Shown here piece after piece: positions 28,262 to 36,595 of a stretch of 64,000 nt of DNA; within the stretch, counting starts at the first letter, position 1, and each line of letters starts with the position of its first letter. Source of the DNA: Alteromonadaceae bacterium 2753L.S.0a.02. Its GTDB lineage: Bacteria > Pseudomonadota > Gammaproteobacteria > Pseudomonadales > Cellvibrionaceae. The notes under the pieces are model-generated. The model was not told where the DNA came from. It worked only from the letters and a program-made list of their open reading frames with translations, and did not search any database. The DNA lies in the NCBI GenBank assembly GCA_007827375.1, contig VISH01000002.1, positions 868,001-932,000 of the forward strand. Direction: 5' to 3'. A program made the position numbers and the translations under genes.

Positions 28262-30067
28262 CTATTCGAGGTATTCAAATTCTCTGAATACCTCGAGAAA
28301 TGCATCTCCAAATTGTTCAAGCTTGCGGTCGCCCACTCCGGAAACAGCGAGCATTTCCCATTCACTTAATGGGAATTTATCCATCATTTCCTTGAGGGTG
28401 GCGTCGTGAAAAATAACATAGGGCGGCACGCCGTGTTCTTCGGCCAATTCTTTGCGCACACGCCTTAACGCATTCCACAGTGGCTGTTGTTGCGCGTCTA
28501 TGTCTAACGCTTGTTTGCGTGTTGGCTTGGTTTTTTTCTCGGCTTTTTCGCGACGCAGTTGTACCGATTTTTCGCCGCGCAGTATCGGGCGGCAGTCTTC
28601 TGTCAGTCGCAAGCCGCCGTAACCTTCGCTGTCAACGGTTAATAAGCCATGCGCAATAAGCTGGCGGAAAACAGAGCGCCATTCGTTACTGGGTAGGTCA
28701 TTTCCAATACCGTAAGTCGACAGTTTATTGTGTGCAAACTGGCGGATTTTATCGGTATCGCCACCGCGCAAAATGGCGATTACGTGGCCGGCGCCGAAGC
28801 GTTGCCCACTGCGGTAGACGCAGCTGAGTGCTTTTTGTACGGGTTCTGTGGCATCCCAGGTGTCTGGCGGGTTGTCGCAGTTATCGCAGTTGCCGCAGGG
28901 CTGCTCAAGTTCATCCCCAAAATACCGCAGCAACACCTGGCGCCGGCAGCGGGTAACCTCGCACAAACCCAACATGGCGTTAAGGCGCTGTTGCTCCTGG
29001 CGCTTGAACATTTCCGATCCTTCGGAATTTTCAGCCATTTGGCGCAGCTTTACGATGTCTTCCAAACCGTACAGCAGTAAAGCTGTTGCCGGTAAACCAT
29101 CGCGACCCGCACGACCAGTCTCCTGATAATAGGCTTCGATACTTTTGGGCATGTCCAGATGGCAAACAAAGCGTACATCCGGTTTATCGATACCCATGCC
29201 AAAGGCGATGGTGGCTACGATAATGATGTGGTCTTCACGCAGAAAACGGCTTTGATTTTCCTGGCGCATCTTGGCGCTCATACCAGCATGGTATGGCAAT
29301 GCATTGAATCCCTGCTGACTGAGCCAAGACGCAGTATCTTCGACTTTTGCACGCGACAGACAATACACAATACCGCTGTTGTCTCGTTGTTCATCCCGCA
29401 AAAATTGCAACAATTGATCGCGGGGTTTATTTTTTTGTTGGATGCGATAGTGAATGTTGGGGCGGTCGAAGCCACTGATAAATTGTTGTGCCCGCTGCAG
29501 TTGCAAGCGCTCGATAATCTCTGCACGCGTGCGCTCATCGGCGGTAGCGGTTAGCGCCACGCGAGGCACCTTGGGGAATTTTTCGTGGAGTAGATCCAGC
29601 TTTAAATAATCGGCTCTAAAATCGTGCCCCCACTGTGCTACACAATGCGCTTCGTCGATTGCAAACAGCGCAATAGGTGCATCTGCCAGCAGAGCCTGGG
29701 TGCGTTCTTGTATGAGTCGCTCGGGCGCAATGTAGACCAAATCCAGTTCCCCATTGCGAATGGCATTCTCAGTGTGCCAAGCCGTGTCAAAGTCTAGTGT
29801 CGAATTAAGATAACCGGCGTTAACACCGAGCTCTTTTAGGGCACTTACTTGGTCTTCCATGAGAGCAATCAACGGCGAAATGACCACGCCGACGCCCTCT
29901 CGGGCGAGGGCTGGTATTTGATAACACAGCGATTTGCCACCACCCGTAGGCATAATTACCAGTGCATCACCACCGTTGCTTACGCACTGGATTATTTCGC
30001 TTTGTGTATCGCGAAAAGCGTCGTAACCAAAGACATGTTTGAGGATATGTTGCGGGCTGTTGCTCAT
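28262..30067 (-). CDS. recQ: ATP-dependent DNA helicase RecQ
   Basis: A 601-aa 3'-5' DNA helicase for recombination repair and replication fork processing. Helicase motifs are plain: IMPTGGGKSLCYQIP (Walker A), FAIDEAHCVAQWGHDFR (DEAH and aromatic loop), ETGRAGRDG (motif VI). The RQC zinc site (CRRQVLLRYFGDE... CGNCDNC) and a C-terminal HRDC domain (QPLWNALRRVRKELA) are both present. The length matches E. coli RecQ. The aldo/keto reductase gene lies 13 bases upstream on the same strand, so the two are probably cotranscribed. Confidence 0.97.
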   Translation of the reverse strand: MSNSPQHILKHVFGYDAFRDTQSEIIQCVSNGGDALVIMPTGGGKSLCYQIPALAREGVGVVISPLIALMEDQVSALKELGVNAGYLNSTLDFDTAWHTENAIRNGELDLVYIAPERLIQERTQALLADAPIALFAIDEAHCVAQWGHDFRADYLKLDLLHEKFPKVPRVALTATADERTRAEIIERLQLQRAQQFISGFDRPNIHYRIQQKNKPRDQLLQFLRDEQRDNSGIVYCLSRAKVEDTASWLSQQGFNALPYHAGMSAKMRQENQSRFLREDHIIIVATIAFGMGIDKPDVRFVCHLDMPKSIEAYYQETGRAGRDGLPATALLLYGLEDIVKLRQMAENSEGSEMFKRQEQQRLNAMLGLCEVTRCRRQVLLRYFGDELEQPCGNCDNCDNPPDTWDATEPVQKALSCVYRSGQRFGAGHVIAILRGGDTDKIRQFAHNKLSTYGIGNDLPSNEWRSVFRQLIAHGLLTVDSEGYGGLRLTEDCRPILRGEKSVQLRREKAEKKTKPTRKQALDIDAQQQPLWNALRRVRKELAEEHGVPPYVIFHDATLKEMMDKFPLSEWEMLAVSGVGDRKLEQFGDAFLEVFREFEYLE

Positions 30068-30080
30068 TAAATCGGAGAAT

Positions 30081-30998
30081 TTATGGCACAGGATGCCCGG
30101 CAGAGGCTTCCCAGATTCGATACCACTGCTCGCGGTTAAGGGAAATGTCTTCTGCGCTCAGGGCGATTTTAACGCGCTCCAGGTTCTGGGTACCCAGTAG
30201 CGGTGCGGGAGCACAGGGGAGTGCCATGCACCAGGCGTAAACAATGGTTTCGATATGTTCTTGCTGCCATTCTTCGGCGACTGTTCGCAAGGCCGTTATA
30301 ATATTTCGCTGTCTTTCAGTATTTTCGTTGATTAAACGTCCGCCGGCGAGGCAGGACCACAGCATGGGCTGATAGCCGAGCAATTGACAGTGCTCAAATG
30401 TGCCATCATCCAGTGGATCGAGGTGCAAGGGTGAAAATTCGATCTGGTTGGTGACCAGCTCGATGCCAAGGGATTTTTGCAGCACGGCCTGGAGCCACGT
30501 AAACTGATCGTTGTTGAAATTGGACACGCCGAAATATCGTACTTTACCACTGTTTTTTAAGGACTCGAACGCAGCCACCACTTCATGGGCATTCATAAGG
30601 TAATCGGGGCGGTGTATCAGCAATACATCGATATAGTCGGTTTGTAGGTCACGCAACGAAGCATCTACTGATTCGACAATGGCCGTGCTACTGCTGTCGT
30701 AGTGGTTGATTTGCCGCGCACCGAGTTCTCCAAACCCTTTGGGGCGAATTCCGAATTTGGTGATAATTTGCAATTGGTCGCGCAGCGCAGGTTGCAATGC
30801 AAGGGCTCGCCCGAATGGTGCTTCGCTGCGGTACACCATGGCATGGTCGACGGTGGAGATGCCGAGTTCCAGAGTCTGGTTAATAAAATTAAGCAATGCC
30901 TGGTCTGACAGTTGCCACTGATTTACGCGCCAGTAACCTGCGATAAAGCGCGAAATTTCCGGCCCTGCAGCCGTAAGCTGGGTGCGTGAAGCGTACAT
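30081..30998 (-). CDS. Aldo/keto reductase, YdhF-like
   Basis: A 305-aa NADPH-dependent reductase of the AKR superfamily. The catalytic set is visible: Asp and Tyr in TVDHAMVYRSE, Lys in IITKFGIRPKG and His in LLIHRPDYLM. The motif YFGVSNFNNDQF and the C-terminal LLGTQNLERVKIAL (NADP site) agree with the YdhF branch. AGGA lies before the ATG. It precedes recQ by 13 bases. The natural substrate is not known. Confidence 0.9.
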   Translation of the reverse strand: MYASRTQLTAAGPEISRFIAGYWRVNQWQLSDQALLNFINQTLELGISTVDHAMVYRSEAPFGRALALQPALRDQLQIITKFGIRPKGFGELGARQINHYDSSSTAIVESVDASLRDLQTDYIDVLLIHRPDYLMNAHEVVAAFESLKNSGKVRYFGVSNFNNDQFTWLQAVLQKSLGIELVTNQIEFSPLHLDPLDDGTFEHCQLLGYQPMLWSCLAGGRLINENTERQRNIITALRTVAEEWQQEHIETIVYAWCMALPCAPAPLLGTQNLERVKIALSAEDISLNREQWYRIWEASAGHPVP

Positions 30999-31114
30999 AC
31001 AAATTTATCCTGGGTTTTGCGCACATTTAAAATGTGGGGCGCTATTGTACAGGTTTCTGGTGGCGCTGCCTCTGCGGTTCCCGGGCTAATCAATTGACCT
31101 TCTAAGGAATGTGT

Positions 31115-31708
31115 ATGTGGGATGCTCGATACAGCGAGATTGAATACGCTTATGGCAAAGAACCAAACGAATTTCTCGCGACGCAATTCCCGTTGCTCGG
31201 CCGAAATGCCGAAGTGTTGTGCCTTGCCGATGGCGAAGGGCGCAACGGTGTTTATCTGGCGCAGCAGGGTTATAGCGTAACGAGTGTGGATGCCTCTGCA
31301 GTCGGTTTACAGAAAGCACAGCAATTGGCCAACGAGCGTGCGGTGAGCATTAATTGCGTGCATGCCGATTTACAAAATTACGATCTCGGTGTGAATCGCT
31401 GGGATGCGATTGTCTCTATATTTTGCCACCTACCATCGCAACTTCGATGCAAGCTGCACCAGGCGGTTCACATTGGTTTGCGTCATAACGGCGTGTTTAT
31501 TCTCGAGGCGTACACTCCAGCGCAATTGCATCAGGGTACCGGTGGCCCGCCGGTGGCGGATTTGTTGATGACAGCCGAGAACTTACGCCATGAATTAACT
31601 GAAATGCATTTTAGCCATCTTGAGGAATTAAACCGCGATGTTGTCGAGGGCAAATATCACACCGGGAGGGCATCTGTAGTTCAGGTAATAGCACACAAAA
31701 GTGGGTAA
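31115..31708 (+). CDS. Class I SAM-dependent methyltransferase (TehB-like)
   Basis: A 197-aa methyltransferase starting MWDARYSEIEYAYG. Motif I is CLADGEGRNGVYLAQQGYSVTSVD; the acidic residue for the SAM ribose follows, and motif IV is WDAIVSIFCHLP. Proteins of this form are often named tellurite-resistance or thiopurine-type methyltransferases; the real substrate cannot be read. The ATG at 31115 was preferred to the one at 31109 because AAGGA then stands six bases away rather than touching the start. Confidence 0.85.
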   Translation: MWDARYSEIEYAYGKEPNEFLATQFPLLGRNAEVLCLADGEGRNGVYLAQQGYSVTSVDASAVGLQKAQQLANERAVSINCVHADLQNYDLGVNRWDAIVSIFCHLPSQLRCKLHQAVHIGLRHNGVFILEAYTPAQLHQGTGGPPVADLLMTAENLRHELTEMHFSHLEELNRDVVEGKYHTGRASVVQVIAHKSG

Positions 31709-32012
31709 TTATGCGCAGTAATGGCGCAGCTATTTGCACCTATATGGTGATATGACGTTATTTTTGTCATAATTAAGTGGTAAAAAATATTGTGAATTTC
31801 GCGCGAATCCGCAGTCTTGGGGCACCGCGCCATCTTTTTAGGTTTTGGCGTTCTTATTGCTAGATAACTAGCGGTTTATGCGCTTTACTTTTTTTATCGC
31901 GATTTGCGATTGCTGTTGATGTTAATGGATTGCCCGGTGCCGGAAACCACCTCTCCTCCGGCATCGGGCTAATAACACAGTTAATATTCACCAAGCCTGG
32001 GAGTTCTACACC
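31709..32012. other. Intergenic region with a strong leader hairpin
   Basis: This 304-base noncoding stretch lies between the methyltransferase and CBM48 genes. A 13-bp stem (31932-31944 with 31957-31969, one G-U pair, 12-base loop rich in C and T) stands about 45 bases before the CBM48 start. The loop sequence CCACCTCTCC is complementary to a ribosome site. No T-run follows. Confidence 0.5.
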
Positions 32013-32318
32013 ATGAGCCTCGATAAACGCTATCTTAAATCCAAGCCAGTCTGCAAAGTTAAATTCATTGCGCCTGAACCACTGGTGGAAGATTCAAAGA
32101 AAATCTTTTTAGCGGGCGAATTCAACGCCTGGGATTATTCCAGCACGCCGCTACGCAAACAAAAAGATGGCAGTTACGCGACGACTTTGGATTTGGAAAC
32201 CGGCAAAGAATACGAATATCGGTATGTACTCGATGGTGAGCGTTGGGAAAACGATGACGACGCAGACAAGTACGTACCCAATACCTGCGGTGCCGACAAC
32301 TCTGTTGTTATCGTTTAA
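32013..32318 (+). CDS. Single-domain CBM48 (glycogen-binding) protein
   Basis: A 101-aa protein consisting only of a CBM48/AMPK-beta type carbohydrate-binding Ig fold: VKFIAPEP, IFLAGEFNAWDYSSTPLRKQKDG, TTLDLETGKEYEYRYVLDGERWENDDDADKYVPN. Such domains normally sit in front of branching and debranching enzymes; here nothing catalytic follows. It has no signal peptide and so should act in the cytoplasm, perhaps binding glycogen and a partner enzyme. GGGAG is ten bases before the ATG. Confidence 0.88.
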   Translation: MSLDKRYLKSKPVCKVKFIAPEPLVEDSKKIFLAGEFNAWDYSSTPLRKQKDGSYATTLDLETGKEYEYRYVLDGERWENDDDADKYVPNTCGADNSVVIV

Positions 32319-32348
32319 CCACGGGCGCGCTGTTTAATTGATATCCTA

Positions 32349-32371
32349 AGCGAGGGTACTAACACCTCGCT
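32349..32371. terminator. Bidirectional hairpin between CBM48 gene and slyD
   Basis: A 7-bp stem (32349-32355 with 32365-32371) lies between the two convergent stop codons. The tails lack strong T-runs, so the terminator is a modest guess supported mainly by position. Confidence 0.4.
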
Positions 32372-32380
32372 ACTCATGTG

Positions 32381-32866
32381 CTAGTGGTGATGACCGCCGT
32401 CACCGTGTGCGTGGCCGTGTGATATTTCTTCTGGCGTTGCATCGCGCACTTCCTTAATAGCCACTGTGAAATCCAAGGCCATGCCTGCAAATGGATGGTT
32501 CATATCTAATTCCACCATAAACTTTCCGGCTTTAATGACGCTGGCATTGCGCACACCCTTGTCAGTGTTTACGCGCACCACCATCTTAGGTAAGAGCCGC
32601 TTGTACTTGCCAACCAAATGCTTAACCGGCACTTTTTGCAGCGCATCTTCGTGTCGCAAGCCGTAAGCGTCTTCCGGGGCAAGAGTAACTTGCTTGGTTT
32701 CGCCCGCGCTCATTCCCGCCATAGCATCTTCCAACGCCGGAAGAATATTACCGTGGCCGTGTAAATAAGCCATGGGAACAGAGTCGTTGTTCTCTTCCAG
32801 CGTGTTACCGCCGGCTTCTTTTAGGGTGTAGTGAAAACTCACCACACGATCTTTCTCAACTTGCAT
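32381..32866 (-). CDS. slyD: FKBP-type peptidyl-prolyl isomerase SlyD
   Basis: A 161-aa cis-trans prolyl isomerase and metallochaperone. The FKBP core surrounds the insert-in-flap domain (DAYGLRHEDALQKVPVKHL), and the start VVSFHYTLKEAGGNTLEE and MNHPFAGMALDF are typical. The short C-terminal tail is His-rich (HGHAHGDGGHHH) and could bind nickel, which may serve the hydrogenase encoded elsewhere in this window. The tail is shorter than in E. coli SlyD and lacks its cysteines. Confidence 0.93.
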   Translation of the reverse strand: MQVEKDRVVSFHYTLKEAGGNTLEENNDSVPMAYLHGHGNILPALEDAMAGMSAGETKQVTLAPEDAYGLRHEDALQKVPVKHLVGKYKRLLPKMVVRVNTDKGVRNASVIKAGKFMVELDMNHPFAGMALDFTVAIKEVRDATPEEISHGHAHGDGGHHH

Positions 32867-32943
32867 TGCTTAATATCCAATGTTAAAGGGCGTTTATTCT
32901 AGCGATTTTGCTGAACCCGGCCAATTAAAACGCTCCGTACGCT

Positions 32944-33792
32944 TTATTTCTTACGATGTTCGAGCCGATAGATTGACGGTGCAACGCCCGTTGTTTTTTT
33001 AAATCGATTGGAAAAATTAAATAAATCGCTGTATCCCAACGCGCTGGCAATATGAATCAACGACCAATTTGTGTCGGACAATAGTTGCTTGGCACGCTCC
33101 ATTCTCAAGTAAATCAACTGTTGCAGTGGGCTGCGACCAAACACCTGATTGCAGAGCCGGTGTAGATGTGGCTGTGAATAATGCACCTGATCCGCCATAT
33201 CTTGAACTGTCCAATTAACGTGCAGTTGCTCTTGTACGTCGGCAAATAGCTGCTGCAAACGTTTCACCGGTTCTGATTGTTTTTGCTGATCAAACTCCTC
33301 ACCCAATTCCCGTTTCAGGTAACGTTGCAATTGCTGAATCGGTGCGCTGTGCATTGCCGGGTCGTGTTCGTAATACAAATGCCCCAGCAAATAATAAAGG
33401 GGTGATGCGTTTTCGGTGAATCTAATGCTTGCCGACATACGCTTAAGGTGCTGCCACAAGAGGGTGTCTTCCAGGCAAAACCAGGCTGTCGCCCAGTGCT
33501 CGGTGTGCAATGAAAATTCGAAGGGCTGCGCGGCTGGCAGCACGGTAATGCTATTGCCGGGGATCGAGTGGATGCCTACAGGTGTTTCCAGGTGGCCGCT
33601 GCCCTCAAGGGTAAAAAGGATGGTGTGGTAATCCGGCTTTTTACGGGCGACACAGTAATGGCCGCGCAGTTGCGATATTCCGGCGAGAGCAACGCTGAGC
33701 GCTTCAAGTTGCGGCAAATACTGTTGATTCAGGTAGCGCTCGTAGCATTGCGGGCCCAACTCCAGACGATCTTCCCAATTTCTCAAGCTCAT
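32944..33792 (-). CDS. AraC-family transcriptional regulator
   Basis: A 282-aa regulator with an N-terminal cupin-like ligand domain (GSGHLETPVGIHSIPGNSITVLPAAQPFEFSL, split here around the family GxxxxxxPG turn) and a C-terminal double helix-turn-helix (VQDMADQVHYSQPHLHRLCNQVFG, then HIASALGYSDLFNFSNRFKKTTGVAPSIYR). It likely responds to a sugar or similar small ligand. No obvious target operon adjoins it; a MATE pump gene follows on the other strand after 204 bases. Confidence 0.9.
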   Translation of the reverse strand: MSLRNWEDRLELGPQCYERYLNQQYLPQLEALSVALAGISQLRGHYCVARKKPDYHTILFTLEGSGHLETPVGIHSIPGNSITVLPAAQPFEFSLHTEHWATAWFCLEDTLLWQHLKRMSASIRFTENASPLYYLLGHLYYEHDPAMHSAPIQQLQRYLKRELGEEFDQQKQSEPVKRLQQLFADVQEQLHVNWTVQDMADQVHYSQPHLHRLCNQVFGRSPLQQLIYLRMERAKQLLSDTNWSLIHIASALGYSDLFNFSNRFKKTTGVAPSIYRLEHRKK

Positions 33793-33996
33793 GGTGATAC
33801 AGTAAGAATGATAGCTTTGAACATTAATTTGCTAGAATAAAACATCGCCTGAAAAGATGAAAGTGTCTATATTTGGCTGTAGATTCCAAAGCTAAAGTCC
33901 AAGCGACCATAACCGGTGCGCGCTGCGGTAATTGCTAGAAAGATATAAATTAACATTATACGCAGCTCACGTTCTGCGTCTGGGTGTCGCCACCAA

Positions 33997-35403
33997 ATGC
34001 TTAAGCCAATTAAACCTTTTACCCAATCGAACCAGCCGGGAACAAGAGCGTTCTGGCTGAGTGTTGCCGGTTTAGCGCTTCCAGTTGCGATGCAAATGGT
34101 ACTGCAATCCCTTTTGGGTATGGCCGATGTGGTGATGGTGGGCGATTTGGGGCCTATGGCAATTGCGGCGGTAGGGCTAGCCGCGAAACTGCACTTTTTG
34201 CTGTTGGTTGTGATGGCGGGTGTGGGCGCTGGGTGCAGCATATTAGTCGCCCAGTATACCGGTGCAGATGATTTCCCCGCGTGTCAGCGTACTGTTGCTC
34301 TCGCGGTGATGTTTGGTACCGCCGTGATGGTGCCCTTCACTCTCGGCTTTGGATATTTGAGCCCCTACTGGGTGAAGCTCATTAACCCCGATCCCGAAGT
34401 GGTGGCGCTAACCAGTCGCTACCTGCAAATCACCGCTCTGGTACTTATTTTTACGCAACTGGTGGCGATATATGAAGCAGCCTTGAGAGCCTTGGGCAAC
34501 ACCGGCTTACCACTATTGATGGGCGGCATGGCAGCGCTACTGAATATTTTTCTGAATTACCTTTTAATATTTGGCCACTGGGGTTTGCCGGCACTGGGCG
34601 TTGAAGGTGCGGCCTGGGGCACACTTATTTCACGAGGTGTGCAAATCGTTGGGATATTGGCGTGGCTGCAGTGGCAGCGACATGGCTTCGCGTTGCGAAG
34701 CCACAGTTTTATCGCAGCATTCGACGGGCCTACCTTCAAGCGTTATTTGTCTTTTTCAATTCCCCTGATAATCAATCACATTATTTGGGGGGTGGGCAAC
34801 GCCACCTACCATGTGCTTACCGGTTTTGCGGGTACCGATGCCCTTGCTGTAATGGGCGTTGTGGTGCCTATTGAAAGCCTGTTTTTTGCCCTGTTTATTG
34901 GCCTCGCAAATGCTGCAACCGTTATGATCGGGCGCGCTTTGGGGGGCTCACGCAACTCCGAAGCCTGGCAGTTGTATCGCTTTTTTGATCGCCTGACATT
35001 GTCACTGGTGTTGTTATTTAGTGCGGCGCTTTTTCTGTTGCGACCACTCATAATTCGAGTGTTCGACAATTTGGACCCAGCTACCGAAGTACTGCTTAAC
35101 GACACGCTCGCTATTTTCAGCCTGCTGATCTGGGTCAAAGTGCTTAATATGATGAGAATTCTCGGGGTTCTGCGTGCCGGTGGCGACAACCGTTTCGTGC
35201 TGATAACCGACACTATCGTTACCTGGGGTATTGGTTTACCGGTTTTCTGTGCTGGTGTTTTGTGGCTGGAATTACCGTTTCTCGCCATATATGTGTTGAT
35301 GTATGTGGAGGATCTCGCGAAATTCCTGCCGGTGCGCATTCGTATCCGATTGCGCGCCTGGATGAATAACCTGGCAAAGCCGCAACCCGCTATAATCAAC
35401 TGA
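33997..35403 (+). CDS. MATE-family multidrug efflux transporter
   Basis: A 468-aa inner-membrane exporter with about twelve helices in two related halves. The first helix contains LALPVAMQMVLQSLLGMADVVMVGDLG, the family hallmark, and the second half repeats it (FSIPLIINHIIWGVGNATYHVLTG). Members export drugs and metabolites with Na+ or H+ entry. It is divergent from the AraC-type regulator, which makes that regulator a candidate controller. Substrate unknown. Confidence 0.9.
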   Translation: MLKPIKPFTQSNQPGTRAFWLSVAGLALPVAMQMVLQSLLGMADVVMVGDLGPMAIAAVGLAAKLHFLLLVVMAGVGAGCSILVAQYTGADDFPACQRTVALAVMFGTAVMVPFTLGFGYLSPYWVKLINPDPEVVALTSRYLQITALVLIFTQLVAIYEAALRALGNTGLPLLMGGMAALLNIFLNYLLIFGHWGLPALGVEGAAWGTLISRGVQIVGILAWLQWQRHGFALRSHSFIAAFDGPTFKRYLSFSIPLIINHIIWGVGNATYHVLTGFAGTDALAVMGVVVPIESLFFALFIGLANAATVMIGRALGGSRNSEAWQLYRFFDRLTLSLVLLFSAALFLLRPLIIRVFDNLDPATEVLLNDTLAIFSLLIWVKVLNMMRILGVLRAGGDNRFVLITDTIVTWGIGLPVFCAGVLWLELPFLAIYVLMYVEDLAKFLPVRIRIRLRAWMNNLAKPQPAIIN

Positions 35404-35513
35404 CACGCTACTGACACCACGTTGTCAGTAGGGCTTGGTTACAGTTTCTCCGCAGTTTGGTGCACACGTCTAAAAACGTTTTGCGCTTTCATTTCATGAA
35501 CATGGAGAATCTT

Positions 35514-35834
35514 ATGAACCAGAGCATTGTTTGTATTTACACCTTCGATTTAAACGCTGGAGTTACCGCTGAGCAATTGCTTCAAAGCAGCGCAAAAGTG
35601 GACAGCCTACTGTTAAAAACCGAAGGTTTTGTGTACCGCTCAATGACACGGACTGACGCGGGCCGTTGGCAGGATATTATCTACTGGCAGAGTGAACAGG
35701 CTTGCGCAAATTCGAAGTCGCTGGAAGCCACGCCGACTTTCGATGAATTTATGACATTGATCGATACAAAATCCGTTAGCTTTACCAAAGCGGCGATTCA
35801 TTCCCAGGTTTATCCGGAGATGAATGCGGCGTAG
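35514..35834 (+). CDS. Small ABM-like (dimeric alpha-beta barrel) protein
   Basis: A 106-aa protein whose pattern IVCIYTFDLNAGVTAEQLLQSSAKVDSLLLKTEGFVYRSM... WQDIIYWQSEQACANS fits the antibiotic-biosynthesis-monooxygenase-like dimeric barrel fold (shown here in two parts of one stretch). Members range from quinol monooxygenases to haem-binding proteins. The ATG at 35514 has GGAG six bases upstream; the frame is open from 35457. It is followed after 27 bases by a WYL-type regulator, a common pairing in which the regulator controls this gene. Confidence 0.65.
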   Translation: MNQSIVCIYTFDLNAGVTAEQLLQSSAKVDSLLLKTEGFVYRSMTRTDAGRWQDIIYWQSEQACANSKSLEATPTFDEFMTLIDTKSVSFTKAAIHSQVYPEMNAA

Positions 35835-35861
35835 CGGGAGCTCATTGATACCAGGCACTGC

Positions 35862-36590
35862 ATGCGAAAGGCCGAACGACTTTTTCAAATACTCAATATG
35901 CTGCGCAACCGGCGTACCGTGCTTACCGCGCAGCAAATTGCCGAGGAATTGGCGGTCTCTGAACGTACCATTTATAGGGACGTGCAGGTACTGAGTTTGT
36001 CAGGAGTGCCCATTGAAGGGGAGGCCGGGGTAGGCTATCGCTTGCAGCGCCATTTCCAATTGCCACCACTAATGTTTGATCAGGATGAAGTGGAGGCTTT
36101 GTTGCTTGGGGTGCGTATGATACGTGCCTGGAGTGACCGTCAACTCGCGGCATCGGCGAGCAGCGCGCTGCACAAGATTCTGGCCTGCCTTCCACCACAC
36201 CTCCGAGCGCTCGAAGAGGTGTCGGCGATCCAGGTGCCCGATTATCAACAGCAAATGGGTATCACACCCTACAGCGAGCAAATTCGCAAAGCCATAAAAG
36301 CCCGACAAAAAATTGCGTTGGAGTATGAAAATGCCAAACAGGAAAACTCACAACGTTGCGTTTGGCCGTTGGGTATTTTTTTCTGGGGTAATACCTGGAC
36401 GCTATTGGGTTGGTGTGAATTACGTGAAGATTATCGGGTGTTCAGGCTCGACCGCATATTGTCGTTCATGGCATTGGATGACTATTTTGCACCAGCTCCG
36501 CAACGCAGCCTCGAACACTATCTCGAGATGGAGCGAAACCGCTACCAAGATTACATGACACATAAAGCGCAGTCGTCTGGCAATGCGTAA
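35862..36590 (+). CDS. YafY-type HTH/WYL transcriptional regulator
   Basis: A 242-aa DeoR-like regulator with an N-terminal HTH_11 domain (LTAQQIAEELAVSERTIYRDVQVL) and a WYL domain (GNTWTLLGWCELREDYRVFRLDRILSF). WYL domains bind ligands or nucleic acids. It sits just behind the small ABM-like gene and ends six bases before the stop of the convergent transglycosylase gene. Its targets are unknown. Confidence 0.88.
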   Translation: MRKAERLFQILNMLRNRRTVLTAQQIAEELAVSERTIYRDVQVLSLSGVPIEGEAGVGYRLQRHFQLPPLMFDQDEVEALLLGVRMIRAWSDRQLAASASSALHKILACLPPHLRALEEVSAIQVPDYQQQMGITPYSEQIRKAIKARQKIALEYENAKQENSQRCVWPLGIFFWGNTWTLLGWCELREDYRVFRLDRILSFMALDDYFAPAPQRSLEHYLEMERNRYQDYMTHKAQSSGNA

Positions 36591-36595
36591 CACGA

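Noticed and set aside
33867..34241. 124-aa minus-strand frame overlapping the start of the MATE gene
   Set aside because: It runs antisense to a well-supported transporter, shows no family features and has no ribosome site.
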